Assembly (NCBI GenBank): GCA_038503065.1
Contig: JBCAMK010000013.1
Coordinates: forward strand, 1,116,001 to 1,180,000
DNA from: Paragyromitra xinjiangensis
Taxonomy: Eukaryota; Ascomycota; Pezizomycetes; Pezizales; Discinaceae
Direction of reading: 5' to 3'
DNA: 64,000 nucleotides
Both the position numbers and the translations under genes were made by a program. Shown here piece after piece: positions 25,172 to 37,867 of this stretch. How positions within the stretch are numbered: the stretch's first letter is position 1; every line of letters begins with the position of its first letter. Below the pieces are notes generated by a model. It was not told the origin of the DNA and did no database searches. It saw only the letters and a program-made list of their open reading frames with translations.

Positions 25172-25560
25172 AACAGCAACAGCAACAGCAACAGGTTTAC
25201 ATTGATTCTTCTCCTCACCAATTACCGATGAATCATCTTCCAGGCCCCTCCAGGCAGCAGTCTGCTATCACTGCTCCGAATCAACAAGAACAGCAGTGTG
25301 CCTACACCGAATTGAACATGTGCCAGCATCAATTATCCTTTGCGAACAACTCTGGTTTCTCCGCCGGCGGTGTTCCGATATCGCCACCTGATATGGCTCA
25401 AATAGTAAATTTGAATTGTGGTCACGGTTTTCATAGAGCTTGTTTGCTATCGACAAAAAACAGACCCTCGGGGGTTGCCGGCTCGGTATGGCTTTGTGGG
25501 AGGTGTGGGAAGTATGAGTCTGAACAAGGGCTGATGGAGGGGAGACAACAGGGGGTATGA
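23473..25560 (+). CDS. RING-finger protein with long polyglutamine tract; probable E3 ubiquitin ligase
   Basis: A single uninterrupted frame of 695 residues. A RING domain spans about 173-222: CIIC at 173-176, CGHVFGSHC at 200-208, CPTC at 219-222. The usual zinc ligand three residues after the CGH histidine is Gly205, with His207 displaced beside Cys208. The middle is Pro/Gln-rich, and residues about 510-575 are a near-pure glutamine tract encoded by mixed CAG and CAA. The C-terminus has a second Cys/His cluster (CGHGFHRAC, then CGRCG) that resembles a partial RING. RING proteins of this kind recruit an E2 and transfer ubiquitin; substrate and location are unknown. PolyQ length is likely variable between strains. 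The gene ends tail to tail with the UBE2W-type E2. Confidence 0.85.
25009..25195 (+). repeat. CAG/CAA repeat encoding polyQ
   Basis: An imperfect CAR trinucleotide repeat of about 187 bp within the RING gene. All three forward frames are open across it: Gln in the coding frame, Ala/Thr and Ser/Asn in the others. Confidence 0.9.
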
Positions 25561-26632
25561 CAAGTTTAGTAAGCGGTTGAGCAGCGGTTTGGAGTTGTCT
25601 AGGCCTAGGTATGGGTGTGCTGAGAGTGTCGAATTTGGAGCAAAAAAGTGGTCATGTGGTATGCTGTGCCGAAGCGACTCGACGGACTCGAAGTGACTTG
25701 TTCGGTTATTGCCTAATAATTGTGGGTCTGATACATCACGGAGAGATCTTTCGACATGTCAAGATCGTACGGGACCGAAAAGAGACTTATTTCATCATGC
25801 TCACATTCTCCTACTCCATTTTCCGTTTTGGTTTGAGTGTTGTATGTATTTGGTTCTCTTTTTTCCCTTTTTGTTTGGGTTATGGTCGCGAGCGTGGTTT
25901 TTCCCTTCGGGATTTTGGACTTTTGATTTATTGGAATTGGCAACTACAATCTCCTTGTTTTAATGCTGTTCTTCTCTTTACATATTATTAACGTTATCAT
26001 CTCACCTCATCTTATCCTGGTTGTTGCTTTTGATCATAGGCTGGAGGCTTGTGTGGCCTTGTTCAAGTAGGGTAGCGAAGATATGCATGCTTACATGTAA
26101 TCTTGGGCTTTGGATAATAGGAAATGTATATTGGAATGCAGACAGTTTTCAAGTTTGGGAAAGGGAAAAAGGCGTCTAAGCGTAAATAGCGCCCAGAATC
26201 GACCAGAAGTGGGACCAAGGGGTTCTTGTGCTGTAGAAGGTAATTCGAGTGATATATTATGAAGCACACTGAGGGCTATCTTGGTCTAGACCCCGAGCTG
26301 AGACGGGGAAATGAAACTGACCTGCACGAGTTGGGTCTTTATCCCCGTTTGAGCTAAAGAAGTGAGATAGTGCATTGTATTCTATAGATAAAGCACAATA
26401 TTTGGTATCCCTTAGCATACCAGTTTCCATCCACATCCCACCTGTTTGTGATAATCCTGACGCCTTGCTAAGAGAAAAAAAATAAAGGAGCAATGGGATA
26501 CCGAGCGAAAACAAGAAAAAAAACTGCTGAACACGTGGTCCTAGCAAGAGTGGAAATTCTGTATCATTTTCTCTTCTTCCCACCTCGTCTATCGAAGAAG
26601 AGGAAAGAGGAAATTGCACACAATGTAGAGTA
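25561..26632. other. Convergent intergenic region
   Basis: About 1.07 kb between the stops of the RING gene and the minus-strand E2 gene. It should hold both 3' UTRs. The T-rich stretch at 25790-25990 gives open frames but no recognisable protein. Confidence 0.5.
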
Positions 26633-27428
26633 TTAAACGGTTGGGTCGTCATAGACGAATCTTATGTTCTTCGGGGATCTTCCGGCACGGAGAACAAATT
26701 GATCGTCGCCTTGAGGTCGCTCTTGATGGGGAAAGGTACAACGATTAGAACCTGGGAGCGAAGGTGCGAGGAAGGGAGGGAAAAAAAATAATACCGTTCT
26801 TGGTGTTGCCGGTCAGCATAGACTGGATTGACATGCACACGGATTCCACACTCTGCACGGGCGACCAGCCGTTGCCTGAGGAGAGGAGATCGAGGCATAT
26901 AACGCCGTTGGAGTAGATGTGTGGGTGCATGGGTATTTCTGATTATGCCAGGTGTTAGAGTTGTGCTGTTAGATAAATGGTGTTTACCTCGTAACTCGTA
27001 TATACGGAGTTTTTTCATAGCTTAACTGGTAAATGTAGAAAGGGCAAGATAGGTGGAAGGGAATACCTCTATCAGTGGCTTTGATAAACATAACCTCAGG
27101 TGCCTCTATCGGGTAGTTGTTGTTAAACTTGAAGTTCAAACGGAACGTCTTGCCGTAGTAAATTGGGTTCTCGTCAAGAACCCGGATATCCATCTGCCAT
27201 TGTGTGAAGTCGTCGGCGCTGACGAGGGAGATGCCTAGATGCATGCAGCAACTTAGTCAAGATTGCAATACTGGGTGCCTAGTGTGCGAACCCGCTACAT
27301 ACCTGGCGGAAGGCTTTGATGGATCTGTTGGGGTTGATGGATTAGTATGCTATAGTAAACACGTGGAGATTCAGTTCATCTGGACGTACCTTGGAGAGCT
27401 CTTTCTGCAGGCGCTTGGCGTGAAACAT
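26633..27428 (-). CDS. Ubiquitin-conjugating enzyme E2, UBE2W family
   Basis: Five exons on the minus strand: 27428-27390, 27324-27303, 27234-27067, 26938-26795 and 26751-26633, giving 163 residues with consistent phases. It accepts ubiquitin from E1 and passes it to substrates; UBE2W-type E2s are known to modify protein N-termini. The UBC fold starts after GISLVSADDFTQW, followed by YPIEAPEVMF. The active-site segment is MHPHIYSNGVICL, with the catalytic cysteine at residue 91. HPH replaces the usual HPN, as in animal UBE2W. The C-terminus (RPQGDDQFV...YDDPTV) also fits that family. The gene is divergent from the CaM kinase and convergent with the RING gene. Fission yeast has a relative (Ubc16, from memory). 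Confidence 0.93.
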
Positions 27429-28401
27429 TAGTGTAGGATGGGGAGAAAGAGAGATAGTTGAAGCTGACTCGGTTGGCGTTTTATTTTCAGCTAACTGGTA
27501 GGTGTTTATGCAGGCCTTTTATTTCAGCCTTCCTCTGACTTTCAGTCATTCAGGGCTCCCGACGCGGGGCTATCTGTTGCCTGCACGTTGCTCGATTCGG
27601 GGGTGCGGGGGGAAGAGCCGCGGCTGGGGATTGTTACGTAAGGCTCCACGTGGGTGTAAGTTACGATGGTTGGGTGGGGAGTTAGGATAAGATGCGGCTT
27701 AAAAGGAATGGTGAAGCGTATCCTAGGGGTGATCATGTGATATGCATAGCTCTGTCGATAATGATAGCCGCTGTATAGGATGGGTGGATGGATGGGTGAG
27801 CTCTCGCGTGTGAATGTTCCTGAGTTGGTAGAAGGTTAGCTGGGAGTTGTGTGCAGTACTGCGGTCGTGTTCGGAATCTGGCATAGCAATTGGGAATATT
27901 TCTTTAGTGGCAGCAACACCAGAGGACTAACCCCACCCTTTGGGAATCTCAAGCTGTAGTTTCACAGTTGCTTGCTTCCTCGACTACATGTAATATTGTT
28001 TGTCTCACGATACTAAGGATCTTTTGTGCTCACAAACACAGACACTTGCGAACAGGGAATGTCAAAACCCTTGCTTAGCCAGGGGGCTTTTGCCATAAGG
28101 CGGTGGCTTGCCCTTGAACGCGGCATTGCTATTCTAAAACCCTAACCCTGGGCTGAAGATTCGTAGCTAGGGCGGCAAATGGTTGCTATCATTCGCTGCG
28201 CGCTGCCCCGCCCCCGCAGCTCAGCTTACCTACTAGGCCACCAAGATCGCTTCTCCTTGGCCCTCTCTACCGTTTCTTTCCCTCTCTGCCAAACAAAACT
28301 GCCCCCGCTCCCATCTTCGTTTATCTACCATTCAAAGAAATTCTTATTTCGCTTCACATTACACCTTTGTTTGCTCGCTAGTAAAGAGAGTCGAGATAAT
28401 C
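27429..28401. promoter_or_regulatory. Shared upstream region of UBE2W-type E2 and CaM kinase
   Basis: A 973-bp interval between two divergent starts. It contains AAAACCCTAACCCTG at 28136-28150, a telomere-repeat-like (telobox) string about 250 bp upstream of the kinase ATG, and a pyrimidine-rich leader from 28248 to 28400. No other site can be named with confidence. Confidence 0.5.
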
Positions 28402-30161
<1,760 letters not shown>

Positions 30162-30855
30162 AAAGCGTGGTTTGAAGGAGTAAGCTAAGTGGATATACCC
30201 ATGGAGCGGGATGGATTTTGAAACATCTTATGTTTTCATTTTGTCTACATTTTTTTTCGTATTAAGATGGTTGTGCTTTTGACTGTTTTTCGGGTTGGTT
30301 TAATCGTGAACGAAGACCCCTCTTGGTTTTTGGGTGGCTGGCATTGAGTGTCATGTTGGTCGTTTGATATCGTCGCGCATTTCGTTCAAATATAAACCGT
30401 CGTGGACGTTATTCGAGCTTGTTTTAGACCCGTATATGAAGGGGTTTTATGTTTCACTCTAGACAGAGCAAATGGTTTCATGATTTCTCACTCGGCAAAT
30501 TATGTGACGGTAAGGGCATAGTCCTGGGGGAACTGGTGTTGGGGGTGCAGATTTGGGGATAAACAGGCTGGGTCGTGCTTGAGATTCACTTCTCACTGGT
30601 TTATCAAATTCCTAGGTTCTGGCATAAGTAGGTTATCCTAGCTGATGTACGGTAAAAGATTTGTCCCCACATAGGAAATATTTTTTCCCAAGATGGAAAG
30701 CCAGGCTACAATACATGTATTGTTGGTGTCGGAAGTGAGTGCTCTCCAATGATCCGCGTGTGGTCTGTGCGTCGTCGCGTCCACCAACGAGCATCACCCC
30801 ACCACTCGAAATTGATAGCTTCGCTATCAGCAATCTTACCCCGCACAACAATAAA
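30162..30855. other. Intergenic, CMK1 to COQ6
   Basis: About 690 bp holding the kinase 3' end and the COQ6 promoter. The COQ6 frame is open back to 30739, but the presequence starts naturally at the ATG at 30856. No further feature is seen. Confidence 0.5.
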
Positions 30856-32589
30856 ATGAACAGTCTACGGTGTCTCCGGCAAGGCGCTGCCACTGCCTCA
30901 ATATTCCGCTCAAATGCATGTTTTGCTCGACCCCAATTGCTGTTTCGGCGGAGATCATATGCTACTGCCGCCAAAGCAGATTTATACGATGTAGTTATTG
31001 TTGGTGGAGGGCCAGCAGGATTGTCGTTGGCTACTTCACTACGTATGATATTCCCTCTTTCAAAAATAGAAAAAAAACAGAACCAGAGCTAACCAGTAGA
31101 TTACAGGCTCGTCGAGTGTAACCTCTGGCCTTCGGGTAGCACTCGTGGAAGGCCTTGATCTAACGCAAGGAAGAAACTGGAAATCGGAGCCGGAGACCTA
31201 TTCGAATCGAGTCAGTTCTCTGACACCCGGGTCCGTTGGGTTCCTGACGGATATCGGAGCCTGGAAACATGTGCAACGGGACCGTGTTCAGGCCTATCAC
31301 GGAATGCAGGTATGGGATGGTGTCTCGAACTCTCGTATTGAATTCAACTGGAATCCCTCCGCTAGTGAAACAATCGCCTACATGACCGAAAACGCCAATC
31401 TCGTGCATGGGCTCCTTTCGCGTATCTCTGAGCTTAGTGGGATAGATATAATTGATAGGACGCGGGTTGAGGGTATTTCTTTCGGTGAGGATAATGGGGA
31501 GTTGGATTTACGGACGTGGCCGGTTGTGGCAGTTACTGGTGGGAGGAAACTGGTTGCGAGATTGCTGATTGGTGCGGATGGTGCGAATTCGCCTGTGAGG
31601 ACGTTTGCGGGGATTGAAAGTCGTGGGTGGGATTATGGACGGCATGGAGTTGTTGCTACTGTCAATTTGGCGAAAGGGAGTGGAGTGGGAGTGGAGAAGA
31701 CGGCTTATCAGAGGTTCCTGCCGGCAGGGCCGGTGGCGTTGTTGCCTGTGAGTTCTGCCTAGTTTCTACGTACGGAGTTGTGGAACGTTAGGGACGAAGG
31801 AGATAACTGACTGGTAGAGGTGGGAGTTTGTAGCTTCCAGGTGACTTTGCAACGCTAGTATGGTCTACAACTCCGCAAAACGCAGCAAAATTGAAGACAT
31901 TGGCGCCCAAAGATTTTTCGGCGATGGTCAATGCGGCATTCAGACTGAGCCATGTGGACATCGACTACATAAAAGACCTGGACGAAGGCATTGCGGGAGA
32001 GGTGCAGTGGAGGGAATCGGTTTCCCAGTTCGATTATGCTCGTGCTCCTGCAAGGGTCGTTGACGTGCAGGATAAGTCGGTGGCTTCCTTTCCCCTTAAG
32101 ATGAGGCATGCAGACTCGTATATTGCGGAGAGGATAGCGTTGATTGGGTTAGTTACTCCGTATCCCTTTTGGTGCTATTCCTAGTTGGCTAATGAGATTT
32201 TGTAGGGATGCTGCACACACAATCCATCCGCTTGCTGGGCAAGGCCTCAATCAAGGCATCGGAGATGTACAGTCCCTGATTAAGACGTTGGAAACGGCAG
32301 TTCAGAATGGCCAAGATATCGGTAATTCCTCATCCTTTTATTTGCTCCTCGACCCGATTTTCTGACGCTTTTTCCTCGAAAATAAGGCTCTGTCCTCTCC
32401 CTTGAGCCGTACTACTCCGACCAATACTTCAAAAATAACCTTATGTTGGGCGTTGTGGATAAGTTGCATAAGTTATACTCGACTACGTCAGCTCCGGTAG
32501 TGGCGTTGAGGTCACTTGGGTTGAGTGCAGTTGATGCTATGAGTGGTTTGAAGTCGTTGATTATGAAACAAGCTTCTGGGGGTAGATAG
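30856..32589 (+). CDS. COQ6: Ubiquinone biosynthesis monooxygenase COQ6 (mitochondrial)
   Basis: Five exons (30856-31042, 31107-31747, 31834-32147, 32206-32321, 32387-32589) give 486 residues. COQ6 is the FAD-dependent hydroxylase that modifies the ring C5 of the coenzyme Q precursor, in the matrix-side CoQ synthome, fed by ferredoxin. Residues 1-40 are Arg-rich without acidic residues and end RRRSYATAA, a typical mitochondrial presequence. FAD motifs are DVVIVGGGPAGLS (45-57), LIGADGANSPVR in the middle, and GDAAHTIHPLAGQGLNQG from 381. An insertion-like segment of fungal COQ6 (about 250-350) is present. All splice phases close. No neighbouring CoQ gene. Confidence 0.95.
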
Positions 32590-33320
32590 CGCGTGGGGCC
32601 ATGGCTAACAGATATTAATTAAGTTGTATTCTGGATCGTTGGGTGTATGCTGATGGCCTTTGGGCCACTTTATACAGGAAGCTGGATAGGTGTAATCACT
32701 ATCATTTCCGGTAGCAGGTTTCTCCATTTGTTCTTAACTGTTCAGTTATGTTCCAAGCGATATTGGTAATTGAATTTACTGGATAAGGGATAAGGGCTTT
32801 AGCTGGAAAAACTGGCATTTTGTGCGTCTCGTCCGTCTTTTGTGATATGGAAGACTGAAGGAATGGATCACAAGATATCACCCGCTCTTGAAAACAATGT
32901 GGCTTGGCTCAATATTTAAGGCCTGTCCTATCTGACACTATAGTTTGGATCTTGGAAATATTATTTTGAGATAACGAACTTGTTTGGTTGATCAGCTACA
33001 ATCTGTCTGTGCCCGTGGGAAACCATAATGATGTTCTAGGTTTTGGTGAGGATCCACAGGTTACAAATATAGTGTCCACTCATAATACATAAGACACACT
33101 CGAACCCAGATGATTAAAACTCGAAGTATAGATACTGTAATTGGGATCTATCATAAACTGTTTGCCAGTACTAGAAATCCTAGTCTGATAGGGACAATGT
33201 TTACCAGTAACTACATTTAATTACCCGGCCGCCAAGAGTGAGGCTCTCTGGCCCACCAACACTTTCTTGAACTTTTCCAAACTTTTTTCCTCAAGTATTC
33301 CACTATCACATCCTTCACTC
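32590..33320. other. Intergenic, COQ6 to RRP1
   Basis: About 730 bp, AT-rich, with no recognisable gene. It should include the COQ6 terminator and the RRP1 promoter. Confidence 0.5.
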
Positions 33321-34312
33321 ATGGCCGACTTAAAGCTCCAGCAAACGCCATTTGTTAAGCAATTAGCTGCCAATGGTAAGGTTGGTTTCGGATTCGGTAA
33401 TAAGAAGAATCCCAATCTCTAACATCCTTGGACAGATCGGCCAACTCGCGATAAAGCGGTGGAGTCGCTGCGCGGTTACCTCGCCTCACAGCGAGCTTTT
33501 AGTCAGTTAGAGCTTCTGAAGCTATGGAAAGGGTTATTTTATTGTAAGATTTTCTCACATCACCTGGGTATGGGGTTTCGTCTCTATATGCTAAAAAGTA
33601 GTAAAATAGGCATGTGGATGTCGGACCGCCCACGAGCCCAGCAGCGACTTGCTGTAGACCTGGCTGATCTCCTGACACCAATGGAGGAGAAGAATTTTGT
33701 GCCTTTCCTGGAGGCTTTTTGGATAACTATGGCTCGGGAATGGAACGGAATTGATGTGCTGAGAATGGACAAGTTTTTGTTTCTCGTCAGAACATATCTG
33801 GCGGGGAGCTTCAGGTATCTAAATGCTCGGAAATGGAAGGGGGATGTCGTCGGAGAGGTTGTGGACGTGATGAAGGAGGTGCCTTTGAAGTGAGTGTCCA
33901 TCTAGCCTTTTGGTGTTTCGATATGGCAGGACGCTAAAATGTGGCTCTTGTTACCAATAGTCCTACGGATAAGAAAGTACCTAATGGTCTTCGGTTTCAT
34001 TTAATCGACATATACGTTGACGAGCTGGAGAAACTGAAACCGGAAGAGATGACAAGCGATCCGTTACCGGTGGAGAAACTGCTAGAGCCGTTTCAAGTGC
34101 TGACTGTCAAGTCGCCAACGAAGCTAATTAGGACAAGGTCGAAGGAGTTGCTGCTAGATGCGAGGTTAGCGGCATGGGGATTTGAGGGGGCTTCGGAAGC
34201 TGAGAAAAAGAAAAGAGGTGCTGAACCCGAGGGTGGGAACGAAGATAATGAAGATGTGGAGATGGAAAGTGATGAAGAGGAAGAGGAAGAATGGGGTGGT
34301 ATTGATGGTTGA
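33321..34312 (+). CDS. RRP1: Ribosomal RNA processing protein RRP1 (Nop52 family)
   Basis: Four exons (33321-33375, 33436-33543, 33610-33889, 33961-34312) encode 264 residues. RRP1/Nop52 proteins act in the nucleolus in 27S pre-rRNA processing and 60S subunit assembly. The N-terminus FVKQLAANDRPTRDKAVESL and the motif LWKGLFYCMWMSD are characteristic. Further family-typical segments are DKFLFLVR and LDARLAAWGFE. The protein ends in a Glu/Asp-rich tail (EEEEEEWGG), common in nucleolar factors. It is shorter than the animal proteins, which carry long basic tails. Tail to tail with the following F-box gene. Confidence 0.9.
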
Positions 34313-34747
34313 AATTCTTTAGTATACACTTTTCTTCATCTTCTATTTGTATAATTTTGTACGATATTTTGGCCGTTTTCATCGGTGCATTTTTTTTCGG
34401 AATCCAAAAAAAATTGGTATAACTAGAACGTATCGGCTTTTCTAGCGGCCATTCACTTTTGGTTGCTATCTTTTAATGGGGTCCAGCTATAAAAAATGGG
34501 CATCCCAGCTAGAGGAATTGACAAAGGGGAAAACTATCTACCAGGTGGCTTGACTTGGACTACAGTAAGGCTTATCCCTACCTTGGTAGTTCTATAGTTT
34601 GGTAATTTTGGCCTATTTAGGGAATACTAGAACGTAGTGCTACGTTTCCAAATGAGAATACTTTAAATCCAACCAACTTTTATTACAATCTAACCATCAT
34701 GCTAGCTACTTGGACTACCAAGGGTTTCCCTAACAAGATTCCCACTA
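34313..34747. other. Convergent intergenic region with short repeats
   Basis: ACTTGGACTAC occurs at 34553-34563 and 34708-34718. CCTTGGTAGTTC at 34581-34592 is nearly the inverse of GGACTACCAAGG at 34712-34723. The pattern resembles a decayed small inverted-repeat element, but no clear boundaries or target duplication are visible. Confidence 0.4.
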
Positions 34748-35662
34748 CTACCACTCTTCATCCAATCCATATTCCTTGATCAGAGTTTCCATATCCTTAG
34801 ACTGATAGTCAATAAGGAAATCTCCCAATGCCGAGGTATAGCACCGGGCCCCAAGAGTTGGTGAGTCCTCCAGTATTGCTAGCTCAAGATGGCACCTCAT
34901 TTTTAAGAAGAGGATATGCTTGTTACAATCTTCGAGCGAGGGATTGGGTGATTTCAGCAAGTAATCGTTCCATAGCTTGAAGAAATCAATCAAATGAACC
35001 CTTCCAAGACTGCAATACTTCCACCTCGAAGAACTGGAATCCATGTAGTCGTTGAGAGCTATGACTAGAATGGCAATCCGGAGATTCTTAGGCGGCTGTT
35101 TAGTAAATGGTCCACGACGCGCAAACGTTTCGACCTTCTCGTGTCCGAACCGCAGGTTTAGCAGCCACAACTGGTAGAAGCATTGCATCGAAAGAACGCC
35201 TTCGGAGGGGTCCTCTGGAGCGGGAACGGTGAGACTTATCGCATAAGGGAGCATTCGAGCGCAGTTGCTGAAAAGCGCTTGGTTGGAGGTGAGGTGAGGG
35301 ACATCACTTGCGCGCAGAAAAAACTCAGATTCGAGGTCGGCCTTGAAGGCTTCTGAGTTCTTCAGAGCGCTCAGGTTGGTGTCGGGTTCCCGTTGATACA
35401 CTAGAACCATCGTGGCATCCTCCCAGGCGTCTTTGTCAATAACTCTCTTGGAAACGCGGGTCAGAATTGATTTCGAAAAAGTGTCGAAAACTCTGTAGCA
35501 TTTGGGGGAGGCGAATTTGAGAGCTTGGAGGTCTTTGAAAGAGCTGAAAGAGCTGAGGATATCAATGATGACATCTGAGGGTAGGGTTTCGAGGGTAGTT
35601 GCAGAGGTATCTTTTGACTTGATGGGATTAGCCATGCTCTGGAGGGGTTTGCTGAGTGGCAT
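34748..35662 (-). CDS. F-box-like protein of unknown function
   Basis: A single exon of 304 residues. Residues about 23-60 (TLETLPSDVIIDILSSF...ALKFASPKCYRVF) look like an F-box, which would bind Skp1 and recruit a target to an SCF ubiquitin ligase. The remainder has no repeats or motif I can name. It resembles the large families of fungal F-box proteins that vary widely between species. The start at 35662 is the first ATG of the frame; a second Met lies 10 codons in. Substrate unknown. Confidence 0.65.
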   Translation of the reverse strand: MPLSKPLQSMANPIKSKDTSATTLETLPSDVIIDILSSFSSFKDLQALKFASPKCYRVFDTFSKSILTRVSKRVIDKDAWEDATMVLVYQREPDTNLSALKNSEAFKADLESEFFLRASDVPHLTSNQALFSNCARMLPYAISLTVPAPEDPSEGVLSMQCFYQLWLLNLRFGHEKVETFARRGPFTKQPPKNLRIAILVIALNDYMDSSSSRWKYCSLGRVHLIDFFKLWNDYLLKSPNPSLEDCNKHILFLKMRCHLELAILEDSPTLGARCYTSALGDFLIDYQSKDMETLIKEYGLDEEW

Positions 35663-35974
35663 GATTGCTTGCTGGGGGAATAGATTGAAGGGAGGGGTGG
35701 GATCCGGTATTTATGCGCAATAGAGGAGCGCCGAGACTTGCCCATTGCCCATTATATATCGCCGAGAGGCCTTGCGCTTCGAATTTCAGGGGGAAGTTCA
35801 TCGTGAAAGCATTGGGCCTCAGAATGTCATGCCTCGCATCATATAATATCACTCGAATAGAATTAGCCATCTTCGTTAGCTGCCATCGAATGTAATTCTA
35901 TTGAAATGTATAGTACTTTAATCTAATGCAAATATAGAATTAAGGAGTAGGGAAACTCGTGTGTGCATGTCCCC
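35663..35974. other. Short intergenic region
   Basis: 312 bp between the start of the F-box gene and the stop of the F-box/JmjC gene, both on the minus strand. This is presumably the F-box gene promoter. Nothing else seen. Confidence 0.5.
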
Positions 35975-37867
35975 CTACTCATCGTCGCTATTGCCCCCAC
36001 CTCCAAACCCGAAGGTAAACCCTTGGCCTTTGGTGTCCGTCAATTCGCTCCATTTTGTTTTCTTCTTCCTTTCTAGTTTTCCCAAGGCGTCTTGCAGTTC
36101 CCTTGGATACTGCTCCTGCATCCGCTGTAGGAACAGTCCGTAGGGATCCTTCACCTTCTTCATGTCAAACCCTGAGACCGATCCTGGCTGGTCTCGGAGG
36201 AATTTTATTGCGGCAGCTAACTGGGTAGGCGGGATAAAGTTCTGGGTCAATGCAAGTGAGGGCGAGAGATTTACAACGAGATGCCACCAGCCTGTGAAGA
36301 TAAAATTGTCAAAAATAGTGCTTAAATGGTATATTTGGGGTGAGTGGTACCTGAGGGGACATATAGTATCTCGCCAGCTCTACAGACACCTTCTCGGCAC
36401 CCCCGAGTTTTCCGTGCTTCACGGTGGAAGCCTACAAGCCACTCAGCTATGCTTAGAGGAGATGTTACTTCGCTGTGATCTTCGGATTCGTACACTCCGG
36501 GTGGAGGTGAGCCTGGAGGGAACATTATCCAGTATTTATCTCCTTCAATAACTGCATTCCAAGCCGAGGTTGCATTTGGATCCTGGAGAAGAGCTGTTAG
36601 ATCTAATAACGGCGCGTGACCTGGAAGCATAGTGGTATAAACTTACTTTATGAAAGGTGCTGCCGCTCTTCTCTGGGCCCAAAATCATCCACCGCCTATC
36701 AGGTCTTTCATCCCCCAGGACTTCGAAATAGTCTTTTCCGAAACACTCCGGTACTACGAACCAATCCTCCATTTCTTCATTTGTCTTTTCTACAAACGCA
36801 CGATCAAAGAGATACAATGGACTCTCGTCGTTCTGGTCTCGCATGTAGTCGTAGTAATCGCAAAGTCGCCAATCAACGCTTTCGGCTCGAAATCGGATGC
36901 CGCTGTACTTGTTGACTAGGGATGCAATCGTCCACTCTTTATAACCTGGCCAATCCTTGACCGGGGAAGTGAGTATGAATGGCGTCGTTGAATATTTGGT
37001 ATTGAAGTCTTCTGCGGTCATGTTGGGGAAGCTGAGGATGGCATTATGTGAGGGAATTCCGGAGGAATAAGGATTCAGTGATATTTGGGACATGTGGAAT
37101 GGCCTATAAAGGGTATCGGAGAAAAGAGTAGGGGTGGGTATTATGACTTCTTTGGAAGCAGGTAATGATAAGTAGGTTCGACGCCAGCTGCCATGCCATG
37201 TGAAGGGTAGTTTGGACATTGGTGACCTGGAGAGAGTGAGTTTCAGCATCAGGTAATTCAAATTTATTTACATTGGTAGATTGACGAGGGTATTGGTGAT
37301 GCTAGTATTTTCTACTACATAAACGGGGGCTCCCCTTCGAATCTTAAGTTCAGACGAGATATACCTCCTAGAAATAGGGTAGTATATGCGAGATATATCA
37401 AATCGTCTCGGTTCCGTAATACATAAATGTGGTTGGAAATGGAGAAATTTGGTATCACGAGAACTTAAACTGGAAGTGCGATTTGTTGAAGCTTAGAAAC
37501 GGATGTATAAGAAAAGTACATACTCTATGAACAATGTTTTCCATAGCTCTTCGTGCCGACTAAAAGCGTAGAGAGCCTTGCTTGTAGCTCCTAATAGAGT
37601 AAGGCTTGCAGCATCGAGGTGCCCCAAGAGTTCAATTATCAACTCGTCTGGGCAAACCGCGAGCAACCCTGTTGAGGTATCGCGGAGGTTCGACGCTCCA
37701 GAATAGGCATTGCCACTTGGTTTGATGCGAAGAGGATGGGGAGGGATAGCTGCTAACATTGATTCGTCTTCGGAATGGGTGTTGCTGGCATTTGTACAAG
37801 GCTGTGCTGGTTCTGTTTTCTGACGTTTAGACGGCGGAGGAGTCACGATAGCTGCAGATGGGGACAT
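35975..37867 (-). CDS. F-box and JmjC domain protein (2-oxoglutarate oxygenase)
   Basis: Four exons on the minus strand: 37867-37524, 37226-36647, 36582-36351 and 36291-35975, giving 490 residues. After a Lys/Arg cluster (SKRQKTE), residues about 70-102 form an F-box, followed by ELWKTLF. The JmjC region includes FHKDPNATSAWN, with iron ligands His307 and Asp309, and VPSGWWHLVVN with His389. These are the 2-His-1-carboxylate of Fe(II)/2-oxoglutarate oxygenases, and the layout is JMJD6-like. Activity could be hydroxylation or demethylation; the F-box could tie it to ubiquitination. The C-terminus ends Gly-rich and acidic. The first intron is 297 nt, so a missed small exon there is possible. 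The gene diverges from eIF4A. Confidence 0.87.

Noticed and set aside
24987..25231. Poly-Ala/Thr and poly-Ser/Asn open frames on the plus strand
   Set aside because: They are alternative frames of the CAG/CAA polyQ tract in the RING gene, not separate genes.
28136..28150. Telomere-like AAAACCCTAACCCTG (also TTAGGG-like text near 40993)
   Set aside because: Only about two repeat units in the middle of gene-dense sequence, so neither a telomere nor a clear interstitial telomere array. At most a telobox-type promoter element.
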